Positions 31,349 to 39,745 of a DNA stretch of 64,000 bases are shown in pieces (position 1 is the stretch's first letter; every line of letters begins with the position of its first letter). The stretch is from contig OY762261.2 in NCBI GenBank assembly GCA_963665405.2, forward strand, positions 434,001-498,000, written 5' to 3'. The notes below the pieces were generated by a model. That model made no database searches, was not told the DNA's origin, and saw only the letters and a program-made list of their open reading frames with translations. The position numbers were made by a program, and so were the translations under genes. This stretch comes from G963665405 sp963665405 (GTDB taxonomy: Bacteria > Chloroflexota > Dehalococcoidia > Lucifugimonadales > G963665405).

Positions 31349-33940
31349 ATGCCACACTCCGACACCGTGCTGCTCCCGAGCAATGTTCGTCCTATCAGCT
31401 ACGACCTGACTCTCGAACCGGACCTCGATGCGTTCACCTTTTGCGGAGAGGAGACCGTCCGCATCGAGATCGTCGAGGCGACCGCGACGATCACGATCCA
31501 CTCGATCGAGATCGCCATACAGGCCTGCTCTGTGACCCTCCCAGACGGGCTAGTCCTGACGTCGGGACCCGCGGTCTTCGACGCGGACCGGGAGACCGTC
31601 ACCTTCGAGCTGGAGACTCCGCTCCCGGTTGGTCCGGCGACTGTCGAGATCGAGTTCACCGGCGTGATCAACGACAAGCTCCGCGGGTTCTACCGGAGCC
31701 TCTACGCGGACCAGAGCGGCGTCCAGCAGACGCTGGTCTCGACGCAGTTCGAGCCCACAGACGCGCGCCGGGCGTTCCCCTGCTGGGACGAGCCCACGAG
31801 CAAGGCCTCCTTCAGGGTCGCCTTGCGGGTTCCGAGCGAGCTTGCGGCCATATCCAACATGCAAATCGTCGAGGAGGTCGAGCACCGGCCGGGCGTCAAG
31901 GAGGTCCGGTTCGCCGAGACGCCGATCATGTCCACGTACCTGGTGGCGTTCGCGGTCGGGAATCTCAGGTCGGTCGAGCAGACCACACCGGATGGCACTC
32001 TGATCCGGGTGTGGGCCAATGCCGGCAAAGAGGAGCACGGGCGGGTAGCGCTCGAGACCTCGGTCCGGCTTCTCGAATACCTCAACGACTACTTCGGCAT
32101 CCCCTACCCACTGGACAAGCTCGACCATATCGCAATTCCGGATTTCGCGGCCGGTGCGATGGAGAACTGGGGCGCGATCACGTATCGCGAGAACGCGCTC
32201 CTCGTCGACCCGCAGAACAGCTCGGCGGGGACGCGGCAGACCGTCGCCGCCATCATCGCCCACGAGATGGCACACATGTGGTTCGGCGACCTGGTCACCA
32301 TGGAGTGGTGGAACGACCTGTGGCTCAACGAGAGCTTCGCGTCGTGGATGGGAGACAAGGCGGTGGACCACCTCTTCCCGGAGTGGGAGATGTGGACCCA
32401 GTTCGTCTCCTCGGATACGAACCGGGCCCTGAGTCTGGACGGGCTCAAGAGCTCTCACCCCATCGACCAGGAGGTCAGGAACCCGGCCCAGATCGGCGAG
32501 CTGTTCGACGCGATCAGCTACAGCAAGGGCGCCTCGATCCTCCGGATGCTCGAGGATCACCTGGGAGAGGAGCCATTCCGGCTCGGCCTGCGGCGGTATC
32601 TTCTGGACCACCAGCACGGCAACGCCACGACCCGGGATCTCTGGGACGCCCTGGCTGCGGAGTCCGGACAGCCCGTCGCCGCAATGATGGACTCCTGGAC
32701 CAAGCAGATGGGATACCCCGTGCTGGACGTCGAGGTCCGGCGTCGGCCCGGCGAGGTCGAGGTCTCCGCGACCCAGACCCGGTTCACCTACGAGCGTCTG
32801 CTGAGGCCGGACGATATCGAAGACGCCACGTGGCAGGTACCGTTCAGCGCTCTCGCCGCCGGACAGTCGACGCCGGTGTCCACCCTCAGCGCCGAGGTCG
32901 AGATGTCGGTCGCCGTCCCGGCGCCGGCCACCGGCACGTGGGTCAAGGTCAATCCGGGTCAGACCGGTTTCTACCGCGTCAGCTACCCCCTCGAAGAGTG
33001 GGCCCGGCTCAGGGAGCCGATTCGCGCGCTGACACTGCCCGCCGTGGACAGGCTGGGGCTTCAGAACGATGCCTATGCGCTGTCCCGGGCAGGCCTCCTT
33101 TCCGTCGACGAGTTCCTTTCACTGGCCGAGGCATACGCCGGGGAGACCGACGCCACGGTCTGGCAAGATCTTTACGTCAACCTGCGAGGTCTCGACTCGC
33201 TGCTGGGGGACCAGAAGGCACATCCGGGATTTCAGGAGTTCGCGCGACGGCTGTTCCAGCCTGTGGGCCAGAAGGTCGGCTGGGACGCCAAGCCCGGCGA
33301 GGGCCATCTCGACGCGCTGCTGCGGAGCACGGTCCTTGGGGCGCTCGGGGCGTTCGAGGACGACGGCGCCCTGGCGGAGGCGAAGTCCAGGTTCTGGCGC
33401 TACGCCGAGGACCCTGAAAGCGTCCGGCCGGACATCCGGGCGGTCGTCGGCGCCCTGGCCGCCAAGGGGGGCGACAGATCGACGTACGATGCCATGTGGG
33501 ACCTGCGGGAGCGGGCGACCCTCCAGGAGGAGCAGGTCAGGCTGCTCCAGGGGCTGACACAGTTCGGCCAGCCGGAGCTTGTCGCCGAGACCCTCGAGCG
33601 ATCGCTCTCCGAGAGGGTCCGCTACCACGAGACCATAGGGGTCGTACACGGAACTGCGTCCAACCGGAGCGGCCGGGACTTCGCCTGGGAGTTCATGAAG
33701 GACAACTGGGCCGAGCTCGACCGTCGGTACGGAGAGGGAGGCTTCGGGCTGATGGCCCTGGTGGGGACGACGTCGGGGTTCACCACCGAGGAGAGGCTGG
33801 AAGACGTGCGCTCCTTCTTCGAGGCTCACCCGACGCCGTCGGCGCAGCGGACGATCCAGCAGTCGCTGGAGCGCATCCGGCTGAACATCGTGTGGCTGGA
33901 CCTGAACCGGGAGGCGCTGGCGAAGCGGTTCGGGGGCTAG
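31349..33940 (+). CDS. pepN: M1-family aminopeptidase
   Basis: This 863-residue zinc aminopeptidase has exopeptidase motif GAMENWG at about residue 270 and zinc site HEMAHMWFGDLVTMEWWNDL (HExxH near 305 with the third-ligand Glu in NESFA). The catalytic Tyr is probably in AISYSKGASILRM. An N-terminal beta domain and a C-terminal ERAP1-like helical domain complete the architecture. Length and layout match gluzincin aminopeptidases of the ERAP/tricorn-factor F2-F3 group. No signal peptide is seen, so it is probably cytoplasmic and completes peptide breakdown. Confidence 0.95.
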   Translation: MPHSDTVLLPSNVRPISYDLTLEPDLDAFTFCGEETVRIEIVEATATITIHSIEIAIQACSVTLPDGLVLTSGPAVFDADRETVTFELETPLPVGPATVEIEFTGVINDKLRGFYRSLYADQSGVQQTLVSTQFEPTDARRAFPCWDEPTSKASFRVALRVPSELAAISNMQIVEEVEHRPGVKEVRFAETPIMSTYLVAFAVGNLRSVEQTTPDGTLIRVWANAGKEEHGRVALETSVRLLEYLNDYFGIPYPLDKLDHIAIPDFAAGAMENWGAITYRENALLVDPQNSSAGTRQTVAAIIAHEMAHMWFGDLVTMEWWNDLWLNESFASWMGDKAVDHLFPEWEMWTQFVSSDTNRALSLDGLKSSHPIDQEVRNPAQIGELFDAISYSKGASILRMLEDHLGEEPFRLGLRRYLLDHQHGNATTRDLWDALAAESGQPVAAMMDSWTKQMGYPVLDVEVRRRPGEVEVSATQTRFTYERLLRPDDIEDATWQVPFSALAAGQSTPVSTLSAEVEMSVAVPAPATGTWVKVNPGQTGFYRVSYPLEEWARLREPIRALTLPAVDRLGLQNDAYALSRAGLLSVDEFLSLAEAYAGETDATVWQDLYVNLRGLDSLLGDQKAHPGFQEFARRLFQPVGQKVGWDAKPGEGHLDALLRSTVLGALGAFEDDGALAEAKSRFWRYAEDPESVRPDIRAVVGALAAKGGDRSTYDAMWDLRERATLQEEQVRLLQGLTQFGQPELVAETLERSLSERVRYHETIGVVHGTASNRSGRDFAWEFMKDNWAELDRRYGEGGFGLMALVGTTSGFTTEERLEDVRSFFEAHPTPSAQRTIQQSLERIRLNIVWLDLNREALAKRFGG

Positions 33941-33992
33941 GCGGCGTACACTTGCCGTCCTGGGCGACGCAAAGAGACTGGTGGGCTCGTGC

Positions 33993-35168
33993 TCAGACTG
34001 CGCCGGAGAACCGCTCCGGCCTATACGGCTCCAGCATCTGTACGCGGACGCCGTCGACGATCTCCAGCGTGGCCAGCTCGCCGACCAGCGGAGCAAGCGT
34101 CGCGCCGCTGTGCATCAGGGCGATGTACATGTTGGGAACGGCCGGGGTGAACCCGATGACCGGGAGCCCGTCCGCCGGCATCGGGCGGTAGCCCACGGGC
34201 ATTGGGACGGCGGCCGCTCCCTCCAGAGCGGGCAGATAGGAGATTGCTCTCTCCACGAGCCTCTCGGCGTGCCGCGGCGAGTCGTCTCGGGTCTCGCTCT
34301 CCTGCGAGCCCTCGCCTATCATCAGCGTCCCGTCTGCCATCTGGCGCAGGTGTATCTCCGGTACGGCGGTGTCGACGGACGGGGTATAGAGCACTGAGAC
34401 GGTCTGCAGGAGCTGGTGCCACGGATCGGTTCTGACGACCACACCTGGGCTTTCGTGCTGAGGGATTTTCACGCCAGCCAGTGCGGCGACCTGAGTCGTG
34501 CCCACGCCAGCGGCGACAACTACGACGTCGCACTCGATTTGGCCGCCCGGCGTGCCGATATTCCGGACCCGGTGGGAGCCCGCCTCGTCACTGTCCAGCT
34601 CCATCTCGGTCACCGGCGTCCCGGTGCGGACGACGGCGCCCCGCTCGGAGGCCCGCGCGAGGCATGCGTCGACCGCCATCTGGGTGTCGACGTGCCCCTC
34701 GATCTCGCCGAGCGCCGCCGCCGAGACCGGTCCCGCCGCAAGTCCCGGCTCCATGCGGTGCATCTCGTCGACATCGGTCATCCGAGCCGGGTAGCCTAGC
34801 CCCTGCAGCCGCGTGACCAGCCGTTCCAGCTCCTCTGCGCCCTTTTTCGAGAACTCCCACCGGAGATGGCCGCCCCAGCGGAGTCCGACCTCGCCAATGG
34901 TCTTCTCGAGCCTGTACCATGCGTCCATTGAGCGCCGGTTGAGGTCGTGATAGCTGTCCGGGAACTTGCCGAAGGCGTTGATCCAGGCGAAGGAGTGGCC
35001 GGACGCGCCGGACCCCGGAGTGGCACCCTCGATGACCGTCACGCCGACGTCGCGGCTGGACAGCTGATAGGCGATGGATGCACCGACGATGCCGGCGCCC
35101 ACGATGGCGACTCGGAGCCTTCGTGTTTCCGGATCGATGATCTTTCCGTTGCCGGATCGCTCAGTCAA
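33993..35168 (-). CDS. FAD-dependent oxidoreductase, DAO (glycine/D-amino acid oxidase) family
   Basis: This roughly 390-residue flavoprotein has an N-terminal FAD-binding site RVAIVGAGIVGASIAYQLSS. The DAO core includes TPGSGASGHSFAWINAFGKF and CDVVVVAAGVGTTQVAAL, with a closing FAD contact RPMPADGLPVIGFTP. Relatives oxidise sarcosine, glycine, glycerol-3-phosphate or D-amino acids. The open frame reaches 35204 but its first codons lie inside repeat B3, so the TTG at 35168 (LTERSGNGK) is given here. Neither start has a clear Shine-Dalgarno. Confidence 0.85.
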   Translation of the reverse strand: MTERSGNGKIIDPETRRLRVAIVGAGIVGASIAYQLSSRDVGVTVIEGATPGSGASGHSFAWINAFGKFPDSYHDLNRRSMDAWYRLEKTIGEVGLRWGGHLRWEFSKKGAEELERLVTRLQGLGYPARMTDVDEMHRMEPGLAAGPVSAAALGEIEGHVDTQMAVDACLARASERGAVVRTGTPVTEMELDSDEAGSHRVRNIGTPGGQIECDVVVVAAGVGTTQVAALAGVKIPQHESPGVVVRTDPWHQLLQTVSVLYTPSVDTAVPEIHLRQMADGTLMIGEGSQESETRDDSPRHAERLVERAISYLPALEGAAAVPMPVGYRPMPADGLPVIGFTPAVPNMYIALMHSGATLAPLVGELATLEIVDGVRVQMLEPYRPERFSGAV

Positions 35169-35170
35169 AA

Positions 35171-35318
35171 CACTCGCAGGGTGTTCAAGAACCGCTGCGA
35201 CCATCCCCCTGGCCCCCTTCCTGACCAGGAAGGAGGGAAGAAATCATATCTGAGGGACACCCTCAGACTCCCGGCAAAGGGGCTCCGCCCCCCTGCACAC
35301 CCCACATCCCACCGCCCC
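35171..35318 (+). repeat. Family B intergenic repeat, full length (copy B3)
   Basis: Same order as B1: CAGGGTGTTCAAG, CCATCCCCCTGG, CTGACCAGGAAGGAGGG, TCTGAGGGACACCCTCAGAC, CTCCCGGCAAAGGGG, CTCCGCCCC and CTGCACACCCC. It abuts or overlaps the 5' end of the flavoprotein gene. Confidence 0.75.
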
Positions 35319-35396
35319 AACTGGGCAGGCCGATCGCCGAAACCGCACGGACTTCGTCTCCTAGACCCTGCCGCGCTGGGGTGGACGTACAGAAAG

Positions 35397-35452
35397 TTCT
35401 GAGGGACACCCTCAGACTCCCGGCATAGGGGCCTCGCCTCCCTGCACACCCC
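35397..35452 (+). repeat. Family B intergenic repeat, short (copy B4)
   Basis: TTCTGAGGGACACCCTCAGA, CTCCCGGCATAGGGG, CCTCGCCTCC and CTGCACACCCC. It lies 79 bp beyond B3 in the same orientation and is nearly identical over its first 25 bp. Confidence 0.7.
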
Positions 35453-35468
35453 ATATGGCACCATATCG

Positions 35469-35927
35469 CTAGTGGGAAATTGGCTTGACGCCGCGCGAGG
35501 CGCGCCAGTCCTCGTACGCCGGCACCTCCTCGCCCGTCATGTACAAGAAGTGGTATGTGCCCGTGTCGCCGAGGAACTTGAACTGCTTTCTGAGGTCTTT
35601 GACCGTCGCTTCGAAGTCTCCCTGGGACCGAAGGTACTCGCGGAAGCCTCCGTGCTCGTCGGACAGCTCGATCATCTTCCGGGCGTTGTAGACGATGGCC
35701 TCAAGCTTCCGCCGGTTGCGGATCACGCGCTTGTCCGCTGTGAGCGCGTCCAGGTCGGCTTCGGTAAGTCCGGCGACGGCCTCGACGTCGAATCCCCGAA
35801 GGGCCTCCACGATGCCGGGCCATTTCGACTCGACGACCTTCCAGGAGATGCCTGACTGGAAGACCGACTTGGTCATCACGTTCAGGTAGTCTGTCATGCC
35901 CTTGGGCTCGATCTTCTCGGGTGCCAC
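35469..35927 (-). CDS. DNA-3-methyladenine glycosylase I-like protein
   Basis: This 152-residue protein of the Adenine_glyco (TagI) group contains TKSVFQSGISWKVVESKWPG, RGFDVEAVAGLTEADLDALT and KRVIRNRRKLEAIVYNARKM, matching the helix-hairpin-helix glycosylase core. The family removes 3-methyladenine from DNA. The zinc-binding Cys/His residues of E. coli TagI are not evident, so this is a shorter, divergent member. The start was set at GTG 35927 because GAGGAGGAC lies five bases upstream. Confidence 0.75.
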   Translation of the reverse strand: MAPEKIEPKGMTDYLNVMTKSVFQSGISWKVVESKWPGIVEALRGFDVEAVAGLTEADLDALTADKRVIRNRRKLEAIVYNARKMIELSDEHGGFREYLRSQGDFEATVKDLRKQFKFLGDTGTYHFLYMTGEEVPAYEDWRASRGVKPISH

Positions 35928-36329
35928 GTCTGTCCTCCTCAGGCTGCGAATCCATGGCGGGCGGGCGCCCAGCCGCCGCCTGGCAAGACGCAAGCATAGC
36001 AGTGAACGGCAGGGGCTGGGAAGCCCAGCGGGACGAAATCAGCGCCTTTTCATTTTCCGCCGACTCCTCCGCACCTTCCCTGCTGGGGTGCCCTCTTATT
36101 CCCACCCGCCCGCCCAATGGATTGGGGCACCCCAAACCCCGCAAAGGGGGCTCTGCCCCCTTCGGAACCCCCCGGCCGGGCCTGTCGCACGCCCCGCGCG
36201 CGCCTACGCTCAGGAAAGTCGGACCTGTAGAACCACATGCCGGATGGCCTAGTATCGGACTTTGAAAGGACCCTGGCACGAAATTGCAAGAGTCGGGTGG
36301 GGAGTGTATGCTTCTGTGCAGAGGCTGGG
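35928..36329. other. Gap with repeat A6, otherwise nothing recognised
   Basis: Contains family A repeat A6 and the 5' region of the small membrane protein gene. No gene could be supported. Confidence 0.5.
36083..36175 (+). repeat. Family A intergenic palindromic repeat (copy A6)
   Basis: A near-complete copy: TGGGGTGCCCTC, CCCACCCGCCCGCCC, TTGGGGCACCCCAAACCCCG, GGGGGC-TCT-GCCCCC and TTCGGAACCCCCC. It aligns end to end with A4. Confidence 0.7.
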
Positions 36330-36575
36330 ATGCCGTTTGTACGAATAGTCGAATCTCCCTTCGCATGGGCGGCCGCGGGCTTCGCGATCGGCCTGGGTCT
36401 GGCCGCCGCCAACGCCTCCTCGTGGGGGATCGCCATCGGGATCGTGGCGTTCATGGTATTCCTGTCGCGGATCGGCCCCGCCAGGCCGCGTACCGAAGGC
36501 AAGGTCTTTGCCACGGGTCCTGCGCTGATCGTGGGCTGGATGCTCGGCTTCGTGGTGCGAGGCCTTATCCAGTAG
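36330..36575 (+). CDS. Small membrane protein of unknown function
   Basis: This 81-residue protein has two or three hydrophobic segments (FAWAAAGFAIGLGLAAAN, WGIAIGIVAFMVFL, ALIVGWMLGFVVRGLI). The ATG at 36330 (MPFVRIVES) is preferred over the longer frame from 36237 because the N-terminal extra residues look non-coding. No family is recognised. It is in the same orientation as the following lut operon, 82 bp upstream. Confidence 0.55.
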   Translation: MPFVRIVESPFAWAAAGFAIGLGLAAANASSWGIAIGIVAFMVFLSRIGPARPRTEGKVFATGPALIVGWMLGFVVRGLIQ

Positions 36576-36657
36576 GCCCCGGTCCTCCGAGCCGTGCCAG
36601 TTCGGCCCCCTGCGGACAACGTACCGCAGACACTCGCCCGCTGAGGAGAGGACACGC

Positions 36658-37443
36658 TTGGATCAAGGCGAGCCGCCCACACGAGCGTCCCTGTTCGTCA
36701 CCTGCATAGTCGACCAGCTCTACCCCGAGGTCGGCGAGAGCACAGTCCGCGTGCTGAGGCGCCTGGGCGTCGACGTGGACTTCCCCGAGGATCAGACCTG
36801 CTGCGGCCAGCCCGCCTTCAACTCGGGATACTGGAGCGACGCCAAGCCGCTGGCCAGGCGGTTCCTTCGCGCCTTTCGCGACTCCCGGTATGTCGTCTCT
36901 CCGTCGGGATCGTGCGCCACGATGGTCAAGGTCTACTACCCGGAGCTGTTCCACGACGAGCCCGCCCTTCTCGAACAGGCTCATTCGGTCAGTCAGAGGG
37001 TCTTCGAGCTGTCCGAGTTTCTTGTCGACGTGCTGGGCGTGGAGAGCGTGCCAGCTCCTCCGGACGGCTCGGACGGCGTCCCGAGAAAAGTTACCTATCA
37101 CGAATCGTGTCACCTGCGCCGGGAGCTAGGGGTGACCAAGCCGCCGAGGACGCTGATAGGGTCGGTCCCGGGGATCGAGCTGGTCGAGATGGAGCAGTCC
37201 GAGGTCTGCTGCGGATTCGGTGGGACCTTTGCGGTCAAGTACGCCGACATCTCAGGGGCGATGCTCCAGGACAAGATCGACAACATTCGACGGTCCGGGG
37301 CGGACGCGGTGCTGTCGTGCGACAGTAGCTGCCTGATGCACATCGCCGGAGGACTGGAAAAACAGGGGTCTGGGGTCCGTGCCATCCACCTGGCGGAGCT
37401 TCTGGACCGGGGACTCTCCGGCGATGCGGAGGGCCGGCGATGA
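36658..37443 (+). CDS. lutA: Lactate utilisation protein A (Cys-rich, YkgE-like)
   Basis: This 261-residue protein has two CCG-type cysteine-rich domains. Motifs are DQTCCGQPAFNSGY near residue 42 and SEVCCGFGGTFAVKYADIS near residue 181, plus YHESCHLRRELG and the SCDSSC motif. Such domains hold a heterodisulfide-reductase-like Fe-S site. LutA works with LutB and LutC to oxidise L-lactate to pyruvate. The start is TTG at 36658. It overlaps lutB by 4 bp (ATGA). Confidence 0.93.
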   Translation: MDQGEPPTRASLFVTCIVDQLYPEVGESTVRVLRRLGVDVDFPEDQTCCGQPAFNSGYWSDAKPLARRFLRAFRDSRYVVSPSGSCATMVKVYYPELFHDEPALLEQAHSVSQRVFELSEFLVDVLGVESVPAPPDGSDGVPRKVTYHESCHLRRELGVTKPPRTLIGSVPGIELVEMEQSEVCCGFGGTFAVKYADISGAMLQDKIDNIRRSGADAVLSCDSSCLMHIAGGLEKQGSGVRAIHLAELLDRGLSGDAEGRR

Positions 37444-38888
37444 AGCCCGTCACAAAGGACTTCAATCGCGGAGCGGCGTCCGCGCTGAAGGACCAGGGTA
37501 TCCAGAAGAGCCTGCGCGGGCTGTACGACGGGTTTCACGGCGCGCGCATCCAGGCGGCGGAGGCGACTACCGATTGGGAGGCGCTCAGGGAGCAAGCCAG
37601 AGCGATCAAGACCCACACGATCGAACACCTCGACTACTACCTGGAGCAGGTCGATGCCAGGGTGAGGGAGGCCGGGGGAAAGGTGTTCTTCGCCAGCGAC
37701 GGCGCCAGCGCCAGCGAGTATATCGTCAATTTGGCGCGCTCAGCCGGCGTGAAGACCGTCGTCAAGGGCAAGTCGATGCTCTCCGAGGAGATGAGCCTGA
37801 ACGATCTGCTGGCCGAGGCCGGTATCGAAGCGGTCGAGACGGACCTGGGCGAGTACATCATCCAGATGGCCGGCGAGACGCCGTATCACATCGTGGCGCC
37901 AGCCATCCACAAGAGCCGCGAGGACGTCACGAACCTGTTCCACGAGCGGCTGGGGGTCCCCCGCTACACCGATATCAAAGACCTGGCGCTCGAGGCGCGG
38001 AAGCAGCTCCGTCAGAGGTTCATCGAGGCTGAGATGGGCGTCACCGGCGCCAACTTCGTCGTCGCGGAGACGGGGACGGTCGTCCTGGTGACGAACGAGG
38101 GCAACGGCCGCATGTGCACGACGATGCCCAGGATCCACGTCGCCATCACCGGAATGGAGAAGGTCGTCCCGTCGCTCGACGACATTGGGACGTTCCTGCG
38201 CCTGCTGATCCGGTCGGCGACCGGGCAGCGGATCACCAGCTACGTCACGACCATCACGGGGCCACGCCGATCGGACGAGGAGGAGGGGCCCGAGGAGTTC
38301 CACCTGGTGATCGTCGACAACGGACGGTCCCGTCTGCTCGCGGACCCCCATCTTAGGGAGTCGCTGAACTGCATCAGGTGCGGGGCCTGCCTCAACGCCT
38401 GTCCCGTGTACCGAAAGGTCGGGGGCCATGCCTATGGCTATGTCTACCAGGGTCCGATAGGCGCGATCATCTCTCCCATGCTTACGGGCCTGTCCGACGG
38501 TAAGAACCTGCCATACGCCTCCAGCCTGTGCGGTGCGTGCCGTGAGGCCTGTCCCGTGAAGATCGACATGCCGAGGATGCTTCTGCGGCTGCGAAACGAG
38601 CTTGTCGAGGGCCCGACCTACCCACGCGAGCGATCGGCTCCGCTGGTCGAGAGGCTGGCCATCAAGGGCTTTCGCCTGGCGGTGGCCACGCCGCTGATGA
38701 TGCAGCTATCGAACAGGCTTGGCCGGATCGCCCAGTGGCCCCTGGTGAGACGAGGCCGTATCACCAGGCTGCCGCCACCCCTGTCCGGCTGGACCCGGTA
38801 CCGGAGCCTTCCCGGCCTCTCGTCGAGCACCTTTCGGTCACGGTGGCGCAAGGTTCTGTCACGAAACCCGGACAGCGACGGCGGATGA
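37440..38888 (+). CDS. lutB: Lactate utilisation protein B, Fe-S protein (YkgF-like)
   Basis: This 482-residue protein has an LUD domain (about residues 60-290) followed by two 4Fe-4S ferredoxin-type motifs, CIRCGACLNACPVYRKVGG (near 310) and LCGACREACPVKIDMPRM (near 362). LutB passes electrons from lactate oxidation. It overlaps lutA by ATGA at its start and lutC by ATGA at its end, so the three are tightly coupled. Confidence 0.95.
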   Translation: MKPVTKDFNRGAASALKDQGIQKSLRGLYDGFHGARIQAAEATTDWEALREQARAIKTHTIEHLDYYLEQVDARVREAGGKVFFASDGASASEYIVNLARSAGVKTVVKGKSMLSEEMSLNDLLAEAGIEAVETDLGEYIIQMAGETPYHIVAPAIHKSREDVTNLFHERLGVPRYTDIKDLALEARKQLRQRFIEAEMGVTGANFVVAETGTVVLVTNEGNGRMCTTMPRIHVAITGMEKVVPSLDDIGTFLRLLIRSATGQRITSYVTTITGPRRSDEEEGPEEFHLVIVDNGRSRLLADPHLRESLNCIRCGACLNACPVYRKVGGHAYGYVYQGPIGAIISPMLTGLSDGKNLPYASSLCGACREACPVKIDMPRMLLRLRNELVEGPTYPRERSAPLVERLAIKGFRLAVATPLMMQLSNRLGRIAQWPLVRRGRITRLPPPLSGWTRYRSLPGLSSSTFRSRWRKVLSRNPDSDGG

Positions 38889-39622
38889 CCACGGATGCCC
38901 GGCGCGAGGAGTTCCTGGAGAACGTTCGCCTGGCGCTTGGACGCCGCCCGGGACCGCCGGAGCCGGGAGAGCACCCCACGGCGTTCTTTCGAGACGGTCC
39001 GTCGGTAGAGGAGCGCGCCCGGGCTGTCATCGACGATGCAAAGGCTAACGCCGCCGAGCTGATGTCGCGTCTGGAGCAGTCGGCGTCGCAGATCGGCTGG
39101 AAGGTCTTCAGAGCAGCGTCGGCCGAGGAGGCTCGGGAGTACATCGCGACCCTGGCGAAGGACCTCGAGGCGCGATCGATCGTCCGATCCGCCCACCCTG
39201 CGGTCGAGAGGCTGGACCTGGATGGCGCTCTGGAGACGACGGGCGCAGCGGTCCACGTCATGGCCACCGACGAGCACCAGGATCGTCAGACGCTGCGGGA
39301 GAGAGCCATTGAGGCCGACCTGGGTGTTACCGGCGTCGACTTCTCGATCGCCGAGACGGGGAGCTGCGCGATTGTTTCGAGAAAGGGTGCGAGCCGCCTG
39401 CCTTCACTGCTTCCGCCGGTGCACGTCGCCGTCGTCGAGAAGGGACAGGTGCTGCCGGGACTCGACGAGCTTTTCGCCCTTCGCAGGGCGGCGTCGGTAC
39501 GGGGGGAGACTCAGGGGTACATGAACATCGTGTCTGGACCAAGCCGGTCCGCCGACATCGAGTATACGCTCGTCACCGGCGTCCACGGCCCAGGCGAGGT
39601 CCATTTGGTGCTGCTGGGGTAG
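38885..39622 (+). CDS. lutC: Lactate utilisation protein C (LUD domain)
   Basis: This 245-residue LUD-domain protein contains EADLGVTGVDFSIAETGSCA, LPPVHVAVVEKGQVLPGLDE and GPSRSADIEYTLVTGVHGPG, the C-terminal signature of YkgG/LutC proteins. The start at ATG 38885 overlaps the lutB stop; the frame open from 38735 is within lutB. It completes the lutABC lactate oxidation module. No lactate permease or LutR regulator is present beside it. Confidence 0.95.
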   Translation: MTTDARREEFLENVRLALGRRPGPPEPGEHPTAFFRDGPSVEERARAVIDDAKANAAELMSRLEQSASQIGWKVFRAASAEEAREYIATLAKDLEARSIVRSAHPAVERLDLDGALETTGAAVHVMATDEHQDRQTLRERAIEADLGVTGVDFSIAETGSCAIVSRKGASRLPSLLPPVHVAVVEKGQVLPGLDELFALRRAASVRGETQGYMNIVSGPSRSADIEYTLVTGVHGPGEVHLVLLG

Positions 39623-39687
39623 GGAGCAAGAGCTCTCCAGGCGCTCGGAGCTGCCCCGCCCCTCGTAAGCTAGATGATGATGGTATT

Positions 39688-39730
39688 TCTGAGGCAAGGG
39701 GCTTCACGCCCCTGGACTCCCGTTTTTCGC
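39688..39730 (+). repeat. Short family B-like element (copy B9)
   Basis: TTTCTGAGGCAAGGGGCTTC, then a CGCCCCTGGACTCCCG stretch. It keeps the CTGAGG...GGACTCCCG frame of family B with an AGGGGC-TTCACG-CCCCT hairpin. It sits between the convergent lutC and glycerate kinase genes. Confidence 0.4.
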
Positions 39731-39745
39731 CACCCGACGGGCCTC

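Noticed and set aside
31345..33417. 690-residue plus-strand frame inside the M1 aminopeptidase gene
   Set aside because: It is an out-of-frame reading of a well-supported peptidase gene, dominated by Arg/Gly/Pro as expected of a frame-shifted GC-rich gene.
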